Below, piece by piece: positions 1-8,286 of a DNA stretch of 64,000 nucleotides. Within the stretch, counting starts at the first letter, position 1, and each line of letters starts with the position of its first letter. Under the pieces are notes generated by a model, which did no database searches, was not told the DNA's origin, and saw only the letters and a program-made list of their open reading frames with translations. Source of the stretch: Corynebacterium genitalium ATCC 33030 (GTDB taxonomy: Bacteria > Actinomycetota > Actinomycetes > Mycobacteriales > Mycobacteriaceae); assembly GCF_000143825.1 (NCBI RefSeq), contig NZ_CM000961.1, positions 1,819,448 through 1,883,447 on the forward strand. Reading direction: 5' to 3'. The translations under genes were made by a program, and so were the position numbers.

Positions 1-1
1 C

Positions 2-598
2 ATCTATGCGGCGTGGTGGCGTGGCTTCCGCCGCGACCAGGCCATCACTTGGGTCACCCTGATCCTCGCCGCGATGCCGGAATTCGTCATCGGTATTTTG
101 CTGGTCACGGTTTTCGCAACCTCGGTCTTTCAGGTGCTGCCCGCGGTGACGATGTCGCAGCCGGGCGCCTCTGTCTGGTCGTACCCGTCGCAGCTCGTGC
201 TGCCGACGTTGACCCTCGCGCTGGTCGTCAGCCCGTACATCGCTCGCATGACCCGCGCCACGATGATCGAGACCCTCGACTCGGGCTATGTCGAAATGGC
301 CCGTCTCAAAGGCGTGCCTGAGCGCCGCGTCATCTTCCGCCACGCGCTCCCCCACGCTATCGGCCCCATCGCCCAGGTCGTCGCGATCCAGCTGGCATGG
401 CTCGCCGGCGGCATTGTCGTGGTCGAGTACCTGTTCCGCTACCCGGGCCTCGGCGTCGCCATGATCGACGCCGTCAACTACCGAGACGTCCAGGTCGTGC
501 AGGCGGTCACCCTCCTGATCGCCGCCGTCTACGTCGTTGTCAACCTGCTTGCCGATGTCATCGGCATCATGGCCAACCCCAAGCTAAGGAGCAACTAA
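2..598 (+). CDS. Dipeptide/oligopeptide ABC transporter permease (DppB-like), 5' end outside window
   Basis: The frame is open from the window edge, so only the last 198 residues are seen. It is a membrane permease of the binding-protein-dependent family: several hydrophobic segments and a cytoplasmic EAA-type loop (GVPERRVIFRHALPHA, about visible residues 100-116) that contacts the ATPase. It would form the channel together with the next permease. Its stop codon shares one base with the next start (TAATG), so the two are translationally coupled. Family and operon order (B-C-DF) point to peptide uptake; the exact substrate cannot be read from sequence, and the binding protein lies upstream, outside the window. 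Confidence 0.9.
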   Translation: MYAAWWRGFRRDQAITWVTLILAAMPEFVIGILLVTVFATSVFQVLPAVTMSQPGASVWSYPSQLVLPTLTLALVVSPYIARMTRATMIETLDSGYVEMARLKGVPERRVIFRHALPHAIGPIAQVVAIQLAWLAGGIVVVEYLFRYPGLGVAMIDAVNYRDVQVVQAVTLLIAAVYVVVNLLADVIGIMANPKLRSN

Positions 599-1710
599 TG
601 ACCCAGCCGCACAATACTGGCGCCGAGTCCGTAGAGTCGCTCAAGGCTGACAAGGCCGCCGCGACTGAGCCGGCTGCCGCGCACACCGAAAGCAGCGCCG
701 CTAACAGCGCTACCGGCGCCCCCTGCGATGTCAGGACCGGCGACGAGCTGAAAGCCTCCCTGTCCAAACCCGACCCGCTGCTCAAGCGCATCTGGGCGCA
801 GCCGGAGGGCAAGGTCGGCATGATCCTCACCGGTCTAGTGCTCCTGATCGCGTTGATCGGTTATTTCTTCACCGAGCAGCTCACCGGTTACTCCACCACC
901 GAGTTCCTCGGCCTCCCGTTCACCTCCGACGGCGTCTTCGGCACCGACAACCTCGGCCGCTCCGTCGCCTCCCGCTTCATCGGCGGCGGACTGATCCTGC
1001 TCATCACGGCGTTTTTGGCGACGGTGCTGGGCATGGTCGTCGGCACGGTGCTCGGCATGATCGCCGGCTACACCGGCGGTGCAACCGACGCTGTGATCAT
1101 GCGCATCAACGATGTCCTCCTGGCCTTCCCGCAGCTGATCTTCGCGATGCTCGCCATCGTGATTTTCGGCCCCTCCGCGACCGTCCTAGTGCTCGTCATC
1201 GGCCTGACCCACGCACCGCGCATCGCCCGCGTGGCGCGCTCGGCCACCCAGTCGGTCACCAACGAGGACTACATCCGCGCCGCCCAGATGTACTCGGTGC
1301 CGCACTGGAAGATCCTCACCCAAGAGATCCTGCCGAATATCACCGGCCCGCTGTCCGTCGAGGCCGGGCTGCGCCTGACCTACTCCATCGGTTCCATTGC
1401 GTCCCTGTCCTTCCTGGGCCTGGGCATCCAGCCGCCGGCCGCTGACTGGGGCCTGATGATCAATGAGAACCGCATCGCGTTGTCCATCCAGCCGTGGGGC
1501 GTGGTTCTGCCGGTCATCGCCATTGCGGTGCTCACCATCGGCACCAACATGCTTGCCGACGCCACCGCCCGCGCCACCGCCTCCACCGCCACCCCCATCA
1601 AGCGCACCGGCACCACTATCCCGAGCGACCGCCAGGACAAGGTCGCCCCCATCATCAACGAAGACACCCGCAGCCGCACCACCCAGGCTGCCCCGAAGGA
1701 GAACGCATGA
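598..1710 (+). CDS. Dipeptide/oligopeptide ABC transporter permease (DppC-like)
   Basis: 370 residues, started at the ATG that overlaps the previous stop. The first 75 or so residues are an Ala/Thr/Glu-rich cytoplasmic extension, followed by an OppC-type N-terminal membrane helix and five further hydrophobic segments. The EAA loop is visible as AAQMYSVPHWKILTQEILPN. A charged and Thr/Ala-rich tail of about 50 residues follows the last helix, longer than usual for the family. It pairs with the upstream permease to form the translocation path. The last codons overlap the ATPase start by 4 nt (ATGA). Confidence 0.92.
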   Translation: MTQPHNTGAESVESLKADKAAATEPAAAHTESSAANSATGAPCDVRTGDELKASLSKPDPLLKRIWAQPEGKVGMILTGLVLLIALIGYFFTEQLTGYSTTEFLGLPFTSDGVFGTDNLGRSVASRFIGGGLILLITAFLATVLGMVVGTVLGMIAGYTGGATDAVIMRINDVLLAFPQLIFAMLAIVIFGPSATVLVLVIGLTHAPRIARVARSATQSVTNEDYIRAAQMYSVPHWKILTQEILPNITGPLSVEAGLRLTYSIGSIASLSFLGLGIQPPAADWGLMINENRIALSIQPWGVVLPVIAIAVLTIGTNMLADATARATASTATPIKRTGTTIPSDRQDKVAPIINEDTRSRTTQAAPKENA

Positions 1711-3452
1711 CCACCTCGATTAATGCGGACGGCAAGGGGCCGAAGAAGTCGTCGATAAGCGGAAGAGACTCGCTGTGGTCCTCGACTGGCGGCGAAGGCG
1801 ACTACGTACCCCCTGTACGCAACGACGACACGCTCGTGCTGCGCATCCGCGACCTGCGGATGGCGACCTACAGCGGCACCGAGATCCTCCACGGCGTCGA
1901 CATCGACCTCTACCGCGGCGAAATTGTCGGCCTCGTCGGCGAATCCGGTTCCGGTAAGACCACCGCCGGACTTGCAGCGCTCGGCCACGTGCGCACCGGC
2001 CTGACCATCACAGACGGATCCGTCACGCTCTACTCCCGCGACGACAAAACCACCGATGTCCTTACGCTTAGCGAAGACGACGTGCGCGACATGCGCGGCT
2101 CCCGCGTTGCCTATATCCCGCAGGACCCCGCGCTCAGCCTCAACCCGGCGATGCGCATCGGCGACCAGATCCGCGAGGTCCTCGACATCCACGGGTACGG
2201 CTCCAGCTCGTCCGAGCGCGCCGAACGCGTCCGCGAAGTCATGCGCGATGTCGATCTGCCCGACACCGACGAATACCTGGCACGCTGGCCGCACCAGCTC
2301 TCCGGAGGGCAGCAGCAGCGCGTCGGCATCGCCATGGCGTTCGCCATGTACCCCGACGTGCTCATCCTCGACGAGCCGACCACCGGCCTCGACGTGACCA
2401 CCCAGAACCATGTCCTGAAAACGATCCGCACCATGACGATGAAGAACGACGTCGCCTCGCTCTACATCACCCACGACCTGGCTGTCGTCGGCGAGCTCGT
2501 CGACCGCGTCATCGTCATGCTCCGCGGCGACATCGTCGAGGAAGGCCCCTACAACGCCGTCCTGTATAACCCGAAGCACGCCTACACCCGCAAGCTCCTC
2601 GGCGCCATCCCCGACCTGGAAGGTGACAAGGACATCGCGGGCAACGACCGCTGGACCAACTCCTGGGCCGAGGTCCACGGCGACCCCGCAGCGTCCGCTG
2701 AAACGCCGCTTCTCCAAGTCCGCGATCTCGAAATGGCGTACGGCGACAACAAGGTCCTGCACGGCATCAACCTCGCCATCGAAGCCGGCGAATCCACGCT
2801 ACTCCTCGGCGAATCCGGCTCCGGCAAGACCACCCTCGCCCGCTCGATCGCCGGCCTCAACCCCGGCTACACCGGCGACGTGCTGCTGCGCGGCAAAGAA
2901 CTCGCGCACTCCAGCCGCGACCGCACCCTCGAGCACCGCAAGGACGTGCAGTACATCTTCCAATCGCCGTTTTCATCGCTGAACCCGCGGCGCACCATCG
3001 GTGAATCGATGAGCGTGCCGCTTATCATGGCGGGCGAACTGTCCCGCGACGAGCAACGCGCCATCGTCGAGGAGACCCTCGAAGCCGTGCAGCTCGACCG
3101 CAGCTTCTACGACCGCCGTCCCGGCGACCTGTCCGGCGGCGAGCGCCAACGCGCCGCGATCGGCCGCGCGCTCGTCAACGCGCCGTCGGTCCTCGTGTGC
3201 GACGAGATCACCTCGGCCCTCGACGTGTCAGTCCAGGCGTCGATCCTGCAGCTGCTCGCCGAACTCCGCTACGAGCGTGGCCTATCGCTGCTGTTTGTCA
3301 CGCACAACATCGCGCTCGCCCGGCACATCGCCACACGCGTCGCTGTGCTCAACAAGGGCGTCATCGTCGACGACGGTCCTGTCGACGACGTTCTCGACAA
3401 CCCGCTCCACGACTACACGCGCAGCTTGCTAACGAATATCCCGTCGCTCTAG
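1707..3452 (+). CDS. Fused peptide ABC transporter ATPase (DppD-DppF type, two nucleotide-binding domains)
   Basis: 581 residues from the ATG overlapping the previous stop. Two complete ABC ATPase domains are joined: Walker A GESGSGKTT near residue 79 and again near 369; signatures LSGGQQQR near 198 and LSGGERQR near 474; Walker B LILDEP near 219 and a second one ending in CDEITSALD. Peptide transporters usually use two separate ATPases (DppD and DppF); here one chain supplies both, as in many actinobacteria. Each domain keeps all catalytic motifs. A poorly conserved 40-residue N-terminal leader, containing one copy of the window-wide 11-mer, precedes the first domain. Substrate is inferred from the family only. 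Confidence 0.93.
   Translation: MTTSINADGKGPKKSSISGRDSLWSSTGGEGDYVPPVRNDDTLVLRIRDLRMATYSGTEILHGVDIDLYRGEIVGLVGESGSGKTTAGLAALGHVRTGLTITDGSVTLYSRDDKTTDVLTLSEDDVRDMRGSRVAYIPQDPALSLNPAMRIGDQIREVLDIHGYGSSSSERAERVREVMRDVDLPDTDEYLARWPHQLSGGQQQRVGIAMAFAMYPDVLILDEPTTGLDVTTQNHVLKTIRTMTMKNDVASLYITHDLAVVGELVDRVIVMLRGDIVEEGPYNAVLYNPKHAYTRKLLGAIPDLEGDKDIAGNDRWTNSWAEVHGDPAASAETPLLQVRDLEMAYGDNKVLHGINLAIEAGESTLLLGESGSGKTTLARSIAGLNPGYTGDVLLRGKELAHSSRDRTLEHRKDVQYIFQSPFSSLNPRRTIGESMSVPLIMAGELSRDEQRAIVEETLEAVQLDRSFYDRRPGDLSGGERQRAAIGRALVNAPSVLVCDEITSALDVSVQASILQLLAELRYERGLSLLFVTHNIALARHIATRVAVLNKGVIVDDGPVDDVLDNPLHDYTRSLLTNIPSL
1750..1760 (+). repeat. Iterated 11-mer CGTCGATAAGC, first of 18 exact copies
   Basis: Plus-strand copies begin at 1750, 5596, 8231, 14155, 19683, 24901, 28258, 34533, 44143, 50457 and 55537. 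Minus-strand copies (read GCTTATCGACG on the plus strand) begin at 4920, 9831, 16330, 22511, 30010, 42757 and 45338. Sixteen lie inside genes, in different reading frames and both orientations relative to transcription, so protein sequence does not explain them. The variant CGTCGACAAGC begins at 12607, 17403, 35545 and 62549 on plus, and at 13135, 23221 and 39877 on minus. The function is unknown to me. Confidence 0.9.
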
Positions 3453-3516
3453 CCACTGCGCCCCGTGGGTAGTGTGAGGTGTGTATATCCGCAGGCGAAA
3501 ACAGGAGGACAACGCC

Positions 3517-5319
3517 GTGGCACACCCCACTTCCCACCCCGCAACGACAGACCTCAAGCCGTTGCCCGTCCCGCCGCTCGACGGCACGCTCGACGCGTAC
3601 AGCCACGCCCTCGAAGCGGTCCTCGACGGCAGCGCACTGGAGCATGCGCGGGAGGTCGTCGAAAGCTTCCGCACGGGAGCCGGTCCACGCCTCGACGCGC
3701 AGCTGCGGGAACGCGCGGCCCAGCGCGAAGCAGCGGGCACCAATTGGCTTAACGACGAATGGTATTCCTCCTACCTCTCCACCCGCTCCCCCTTGACCCT
3801 GGCGTCAAATGTGGGGTTCCAGATCGCCTTCCCTGCGTCCGGTGGCCCTACCGCAGCCGGTGCTGCGGCCACCAACCCTGCCGACCTGGACCGCGCCGTC
3901 GAATTCATCCGCCGTGCCGCTGCCGTCCACCTCGCCGCTGCAGCTGACGCCCTGCCCGAGGATGTCGATGCCCGTGGCAACCGCATTACCATGAACCAGT
4001 GGTTCGTCTACGCAGGCGGTATCAGGCATCCGGAGGAGGGGGAAGACGGGATCATCGCGACACAGCTCGGCGCCGCGAACCGCGAGATCGGCGTGTTCGT
4101 CGACGGCCGACTTTTCGCGCTACCTGTCAGTAACGCCGAAGGCGCTCCCCTGTCCGCCGGTGCCCTGCGCGACAGTCTCGCCACGGTGCTGGAACTCGCG
4201 GCGCAACCTGGCGAGGCCGCCCAGGACTTCAACGCCCCGTCGCTGCTCGGCTCCGGCATTCTCGCCGACCTTCTGCCGATGATCCTCGACAAGGGCAGCA
4301 ACCGCGCCACCTACGAGCGCCTCAGCGACATGCTGTTCACTATTGACATCCAGGACGCCGCAGCCGACGCCCCCGCGACAAGCGACACCGAGCGCATCCG
4401 CGAGGCCACCTTCGCCCCGCGCGGCGCCTGGGTATACAAGCCATTGAGCTACCAAATCAGCCTGAACAGCGACTGGGCTGCCGTGCATGTCGAGCACTCG
4501 TGCCAGGACGGCGCGACCCTCGTTACCGCGATCAGCCGCATGCAGGATGCGGAGCTGACCGACGCGACCGACACGACCGACGCGGCCGACTCGGCCGACG
4601 CAAGCGCCGAACCGGAAGAGCTCGCGTGGGACCTCGACGACGCGACACAGCAGACGATTTCCGCGCAACTGGACGATGTCCGGAAAGCTGCCGGGAAGCT
4701 GGCGGCGGACATCATCACGGTCCCTCACACCATCCCGGCGGAGCCGCCGTTCAAGATCAGCCGCGACGCGTCGGCACAGATCACCATGCACATCGCCCAG
4801 CAGCTCACGTACGGGCACGTGCGCGCGGTGTATGAGGCCGTCGATATGCGCGAATTCCGCGCCGGCCGCACCGAGTGCCTGCGCGCCGCCACGCCCGAAG
4901 CGGTCTTGTTCGCAGAAAAGCTTATCGACGGCACCGCCACCCCCCACGACCTCACCTCCGCCCTCGACGCCCACCGCGGCTGGGTGAAGCGCTGCAAGTC
5001 CGGCAATGGATTCGACCGCCACATCCAGATGATGGCCAGCATCGACGACTCCGACGTTTTCTTCACCGACCTCGCCGCCACGGCCGCACGTCGCGATTTC
5101 CTGTCCACGACCTCCATCGGCGGCGCTAACCAGATCGTGCGCTACTGCTTCGCGCCGACCCTGCCGGAAGGCTTCGGCATCTCGTATACCCCGCTTCCTA
5201 ACGACGCCGAATTCTGCGTCTCCTGGAACACCAGCACCGCTGAGCAGCCTGCGAAATTCCGCGCGAATCTCGTCGCAGCCGCGGCAATGTTCTGGGACTT
5301 CTGCGGCGAGATCCGCTAA
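3517..5319 (+). CDS. Carnitine/choline O-acyltransferase family protein
   Basis: 600 residues. I start at GTG 3517, which has a clean AGGAGG 8 nt upstream; an earlier in-frame GTG at 3481 lacks a ribosome site. The N-terminal third carries the family hallmark NWLNDEWY...RSPLTLASNVGF. The catalytic histidine motif VEHSCQDG is near residue 324-331, and the C-terminal STTSIGG...FGISY segment resembles the carnitine/CoA site block. The family transfers acyl groups between CoA and carnitine or choline. It is common in eukaryotes and patchy in bacteria, and the length matches animal enzymes. The acyl acceptor here is not predictable. A short Asp/Thr/Ala repeat (residues about 348-365) is an insertion. 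It follows the peptide transporter on the same strand but probably has its own promoter. Confidence 0.85.
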   Translation: MAHPTSHPATTDLKPLPVPPLDGTLDAYSHALEAVLDGSALEHAREVVESFRTGAGPRLDAQLRERAAQREAAGTNWLNDEWYSSYLSTRSPLTLASNVGFQIAFPASGGPTAAGAAATNPADLDRAVEFIRRAAAVHLAAAADALPEDVDARGNRITMNQWFVYAGGIRHPEEGEDGIIATQLGAANREIGVFVDGRLFALPVSNAEGAPLSAGALRDSLATVLELAAQPGEAAQDFNAPSLLGSGILADLLPMILDKGSNRATYERLSDMLFTIDIQDAAADAPATSDTERIREATFAPRGAWVYKPLSYQISLNSDWAAVHVEHSCQDGATLVTAISRMQDAELTDATDTTDAADSADASAEPEELAWDLDDATQQTISAQLDDVRKAAGKLAADIITVPHTIPAEPPFKISRDASAQITMHIAQQLTYGHVRAVYEAVDMREFRAGRTECLRAATPEAVLFAEKLIDGTATPHDLTSALDAHRGWVKRCKSGNGFDRHIQMMASIDDSDVFFTDLAATAARRDFLSTTSIGGANQIVRYCFAPTLPEGFGISYTPLPNDAEFCVSWNTSTAEQPAKFRANLVAAAAMFWDFCGEIR

Positions 5320-5374
5320 GCGACATCGACTAAACGAGTATCTAACAAGCCAGCCAACGGGAAGGCGGAAGCAC

Positions 5375-5968
5375 ATGAAAAAGATCGGACTCACCGGCGG
5401 AATCGGCAGCGGCAAATCCACTGTGGCGAAGATGCTCGAAGAGGAAGGCTTCGCGGTGGTCGACGCCGACCAGATCGCCCGGGAGATCATGGAACCGGGC
5501 TCACCCGTCCTCGACCGCGTCGCGGCGGAATTCGGCGCGGACATCATCCGTGAGGACGGGACGCTGGATAGGGGGACATTGGCAGGAAGGGCGTTCGTCG
5601 ATAAGCGGGCAACTGAAAAGTTGAACTCGATCACCCACCCGGCGATCCGTACGGAGTCCGAGCGCCGGTTCGCGGAGGCGGAAGCTGCCGGCGAACCGGC
5701 CGTCGTGTACGACATGCCGTTGCTCGTCGACCTCGGCATGCACCGCGACATGGACCTCACTGTCGTCGTCGACGTCGACGCCGAGGAACGCGTGCGGCGG
5801 CTCGTCACGGCGCGCGGCCTCGACGAAGCCGACGCCCGCGCCCGCATCGCGCAGCAGCTTGACGACGCCACCCGCAACGCCGCCGCCGACGTCCTCATCG
5901 ACAACAACGGCGACCTGGACGCTCTTAAACCGCAGGTCGACCAGCTGATCGCGCGCCTGAGGGCCTGA
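5375..5968 (+). CDS. coaE: Dephospho-CoA kinase
   Basis: 197 residues. The enzyme phosphorylates the 3'-hydroxyl of dephospho-CoA, the last step of coenzyme A synthesis. The P-loop GLTGGIGSGKST is at residues 5-16, followed by the family DADQIAREIMEPGSP segment and the lid region with the VARGLDEADARARI-type helix. Length is normal for actinobacterial CoaE without the extra GrpB-like domain found in mycobacteria. A GGAAGG-type ribosome site precedes ATG 5375. coaD, the preceding pathway step, is also in this window at 27.6-28.1 kb. Confidence 0.96.
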   Translation: MKKIGLTGGIGSGKSTVAKMLEEEGFAVVDADQIAREIMEPGSPVLDRVAAEFGADIIREDGTLDRGTLAGRAFVDKRATEKLNSITHPAIRTESERRFAEAEAAGEPAVVYDMPLLVDLGMHRDMDLTVVVDVDAEERVRRLVTARGLDEADARARIAQQLDDATRNAAADVLIDNNGDLDALKPQVDQLIARLRA

Positions 5969-6030
5969 AGTTTCGCCCATTAGTCGAACAACGTTCAAGG
6001 CCACGCTACGTCCCATTCACCTACGTTGCC

Positions 6031-6036
6031 TAAGGT
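6031..6036 (+). promoter_or_regulatory. -10 box TAAGGT, leaderless start
   Basis: The hexamer ends 8 nt before ATG 6045 and no ribosome site lies between them, so transcription probably begins at or next to the start codon. Confidence 0.5.
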
Positions 6037-6044
6037 GACCGGCC

Positions 6045-6398
6045 ATGGGAACGTGGGACATCGGGCCGTTCGACAACGACCCGGCAGTGGACGCCGTCGC
6101 AGCGCTTGCTGACGGCTCCTTCTGCATGGACCAGTTCCGTTTCGACTGCGGCCGCGGACCGCTCGGCACCGACGAAGCTGAATCCGTCATCGCTTTAGCC
6201 GCCGTGCTGAACGGGTACGTGCCCTCCAAAGCTCTCGCACCCGCGCTTCACTTCCCGTTCACCCTCGACGACCGCCGCTGGATTCGGCGTCGCGCTAGCC
6301 AGGCCCTGCGGCCGGGTAGCTCCGAGCTCTACGACCTGTGGGAAAATGCCGGCGAACTGGATACCTGGCTCGCCGAGACAAAGAAATACGTCGCGTAA
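6045..6398 (+). CDS. DUF4259 domain-containing protein
   Basis: 117 residues. The opening MGTWDIGPFDNDPAVDAV is the signature of DUF4259, a small cytosolic family of unknown function found mainly in actinobacteria. The family's pattern is a Trp/Gly/Pro-Phe-Asp-Asn-Asp start, an acidic middle and a C-terminal Trp-rich helix (LRPGSSELYDLWENAGE). There is no signal peptide or membrane segment. It lies alone between coaE and the TRIC channel gene and is likely leaderless. Nothing in the context suggests a role. Confidence 0.85.
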   Translation: MGTWDIGPFDNDPAVDAVAALADGSFCMDQFRFDCGRGPLGTDEAESVIALAAVLNGYVPSKALAPALHFPFTLDDRRWIRRRASQALRPGSSELYDLWENAGELDTWLAETKKYVA

Positions 6399-6466
6399 CT
6401 GCCAGGTTGGGTTCTATGCCCCGGAGCCGTCAGCGCACCTGACATGCCTTTTAGTGGGGCTAGCTC

Positions 6467-6472
6467 TACAAT
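6467..6472 (+). promoter_or_regulatory. -10 box TACAAT, leaderless start
   Basis: The TACAAT hexamer ends 8 nt before ATG 6481. This supports that ATG over the upstream in-frame ATG at 6346, which lies inside the previous gene. Confidence 0.6.
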
Positions 6473-6480
6473 CACCAGGT

Positions 6481-7605
6481 ATGTCCGTGGACCAGGTCGA
6501 CCCGCTCATCAGCTCTATCTACCAATGGATGGACGTCTCCGGCGTTCTCCTGATGGGGATCATCGGCGGCACCCTTGCGCGCCAGCTCGGTTATGACATC
6601 GTGGGGTTTCTGTTCATCGCCATGCTTTCGGCGCTGGGCGGCGGCATGCTTCGCGACGTCCTCATCAACCAAGGCACCGTCGCCGCCATGAGCCAGCCTG
6701 AATACCTGATCCTGGCGTTCACCGGCGCGCTGATCTCCCGGTTCACATACTTCAAGGGCCGTGCGTGGGAGTTCCTCCAGTCGCACGGCGACGCCCTCGT
6801 TTCTGCGTTGTGGGCCGCCACCGGTGCGTCCAAGGCCATCCAGTACGGGCTACCGCTTCTGCCCACCATCATGATGGGTGTGTTCACCGCCACTGGCGGC
6901 AGCATGATCCGCGACGTCGTCACCGGTCGCGAGCCAGCCGTGTTCGGCGGGAACCAGCCAGCCGTGATTCCGGCGGTGGCCTGCGCGGTGATCGTGTTGA
7001 TCGGTAACGCCACCGGCTACCTGGCCATATCGATGGTGCTGGGACCGGTCGCGAGTTTCACGCTGTTCCTCTTCGGTTACTACGGCAACTGGCGGGTCAG
7101 CCAAGATCCGGACTTCGCGCCGGTAAACGCCACCGTGACTGCCACAGCAACGCAAGTGGCGTCGCTTGCCCGGAAGGCCGAAGACCGCTCCCGCGCCGTA
7201 GCCCGCGGACTGGAGCCCAAAAGCGTGCGTGCCTGGCGCCACCGCCAGATGGAGAAAGCCTTGCAGCGGCGCATCGAGGCGGAGATCCGCAAGGGTAAGC
7301 ACCCAGCCGAGGCCCGCAGCGACGCCGACGAGTTTCTCACCGAATTCACCAACCAGTTCCCCGCCATCGATGCTGAAACACTTGCCGCCGCTGGAGTCGA
7401 GACCCCCACTGAAGACGAGAACCTCTTCGAGGGCATCGGTGTCGACCTCGCCGGCGACTCCTACGACGGGGAAACGACGGAACCCGACCCCGCCGAGACC
7501 GAAGCAATGCATGCGGACATGCTGGACATCATTTTGTCCGACGCCAAGCTCACCGATGAACTCATCGAACGCCTCGCGGAACGATACAAAAATCGGGACG
7601 CCTAG
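6481..7605 (+). CDS. Trimeric intracellular cation (TRIC) channel family membrane protein
   Basis: 374 residues. The first 205 or so hold about seven hydrophobic helices in two homologous halves, with GGGMLRDVL and GGSMIRDVVTGREPAVF as the paired glycine-rich motifs of the TRIC/UPF0126 (YicG) family. Prokaryotic TRIC proteins form potassium-permeable homotrimers. Unlike the usual 200-220 residue bacterial members, this one has a roughly 165-residue charged cytoplasmic tail, Arg/Lys-rich first and then strongly acidic, ending in a helical Leu/Ile-rich segment. The tail could be a regulatory or assembly domain; I recognise no fold in it. Confidence 0.85.
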   Translation: MSVDQVDPLISSIYQWMDVSGVLLMGIIGGTLARQLGYDIVGFLFIAMLSALGGGMLRDVLINQGTVAAMSQPEYLILAFTGALISRFTYFKGRAWEFLQSHGDALVSALWAATGASKAIQYGLPLLPTIMMGVFTATGGSMIRDVVTGREPAVFGGNQPAVIPAVACAVIVLIGNATGYLAISMVLGPVASFTLFLFGYYGNWRVSQDPDFAPVNATVTATATQVASLARKAEDRSRAVARGLEPKSVRAWRHRQMEKALQRRIEAEIRKGKHPAEARSDADEFLTEFTNQFPAIDAETLAAAGVETPTEDENLFEGIGVDLAGDSYDGETTEPDPAETEAMHADMLDIILSDAKLTDELIERLAERYKNRDA

Positions 7606-7666
7606 GCGCGCGCCTCTTCGGCCGCAGGGCATGCTTCGCCCCGGTGTGTGCTCTTCGGCTGTTTCG

Positions 7667-8113
7667 CTATTTCCCGAACAGGAGGTGCATCGCACCAAAC
7701 TGGTGTGTGGTGTTCGGTACCGGTGTTCCGCGCGGTGAGACCCACACCGGGGTCCCGCCGCGCATCCGTATTCGACCCCGATGGTTCCGGTGGGGGCCGT
7801 CGTCGTTGGTCCGGTTGTGATACCTACACAACACCGCCAAGTTCCATTTTTCGCGTTCGGAGCCGGCGGCTTTGACGTGTTGCTCGATGAACAGAATCTG
7901 ATCCAACGACTTGCCCGTCTGACGCGCAACACGCACCGCCTGCGCCTGCTTGCGAGTAGAGCGAGTTTTCCCGAAATAGACCTCGTGAGCCTTCTCCCAC
8001 TCGATATAGATGGCAGGCTTGACACCGGCAGCACAAGCAGCCTGACGGTCGAAACCAGCCAGGGCACCCATCGGACTGCCAAGAGAACCAAGAAACGCGT
8101 CAAAATCGCTCAT
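7667..8113 (-). pseudogene. HNH endonuclease (DUF222-like) remnant with internal deletion
   Basis: 148 residues starting MSDFDAFLGSLGSPM. The N-terminal 75 residues (to SLDQILFIEQHVK) look like the start of the corynebacterial HNH endonuclease family. The C-terminal 70 residues (LAVLCRYHNRTNDD... to HLLFGK) look like the extreme C-terminus, after the HNH motif. Members I know are 350-450 residues, so the central DUF222-like region and the catalytic HNH core are missing, although the frame stays open. This reads as an in-frame internal deletion. The remnant is unlikely to be catalytic. It sits between the TRIC gene and rpsA. Confidence 0.65.
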
Positions 8114-8230
8114 GGCACACACGCTAAGCAAAAAGGCACCCTCGATAAGAAAACCACCAAAAATCTGTGGATAACCCACCCCACAACCAGACTTATCCAC
8201 AGGGACGCAAGGGAGGGGTTGCGGGGAAGG

Positions 8231-8241
8231 CGTCGATAAGC
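8231..8241 (+). repeat. Iterated 11-mer CGTCGATAAGC, intergenic copy beside the rpsA terminator
   Basis: One of only two non-coding copies. It is followed by ATGC, an extension shared with the copies at 22511 and 24901 (CGTCGATAAGCATGC), and lies 10 bp from the rpsA terminator stem. Confidence 0.85.
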
Positions 8242-8250
8242 ATGCAAAAA

Positions 8251-8272
8251 GGCCCGCACCGGAGTGCGGGCC
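8251..8272 (-). terminator. Intrinsic terminator of rpsA
   Basis: Nine-base-pair stem GGCCCGCAC/GTGCGGGCC with a CGGA loop. The five A residues at 8246-8250 become a U-tract on the minus-strand transcript. It lies 15 nt past the rpsA stop codon. Confidence 0.85.
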
Positions 8273-8286
8273 ACAAATGCTAGGCG

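Noticed and set aside
1380..2762. Long open frame on the minus strand, antisense to the peptide transporter genes
   Set aside because: It lies opposite strongly supported genes and comes from GC-rich codon shadows. Its translation is low-complexity Arg/Val/Asp-rich and matches no family.
4560..4620. Asp/Ala/Thr repeat in the acyltransferase gene (ACCGACGCG-like units) as a CRISPR or VNTR
   Set aside because: A short in-frame coding repeat of about 6 units without spacers; only a possible length-variable loop.
4120..5907. 595-codon minus-strand frame opposite the acyltransferase and coaE
   Set aside because: A shadow frame: it crosses two real genes and the intergenic gap with no start signals.
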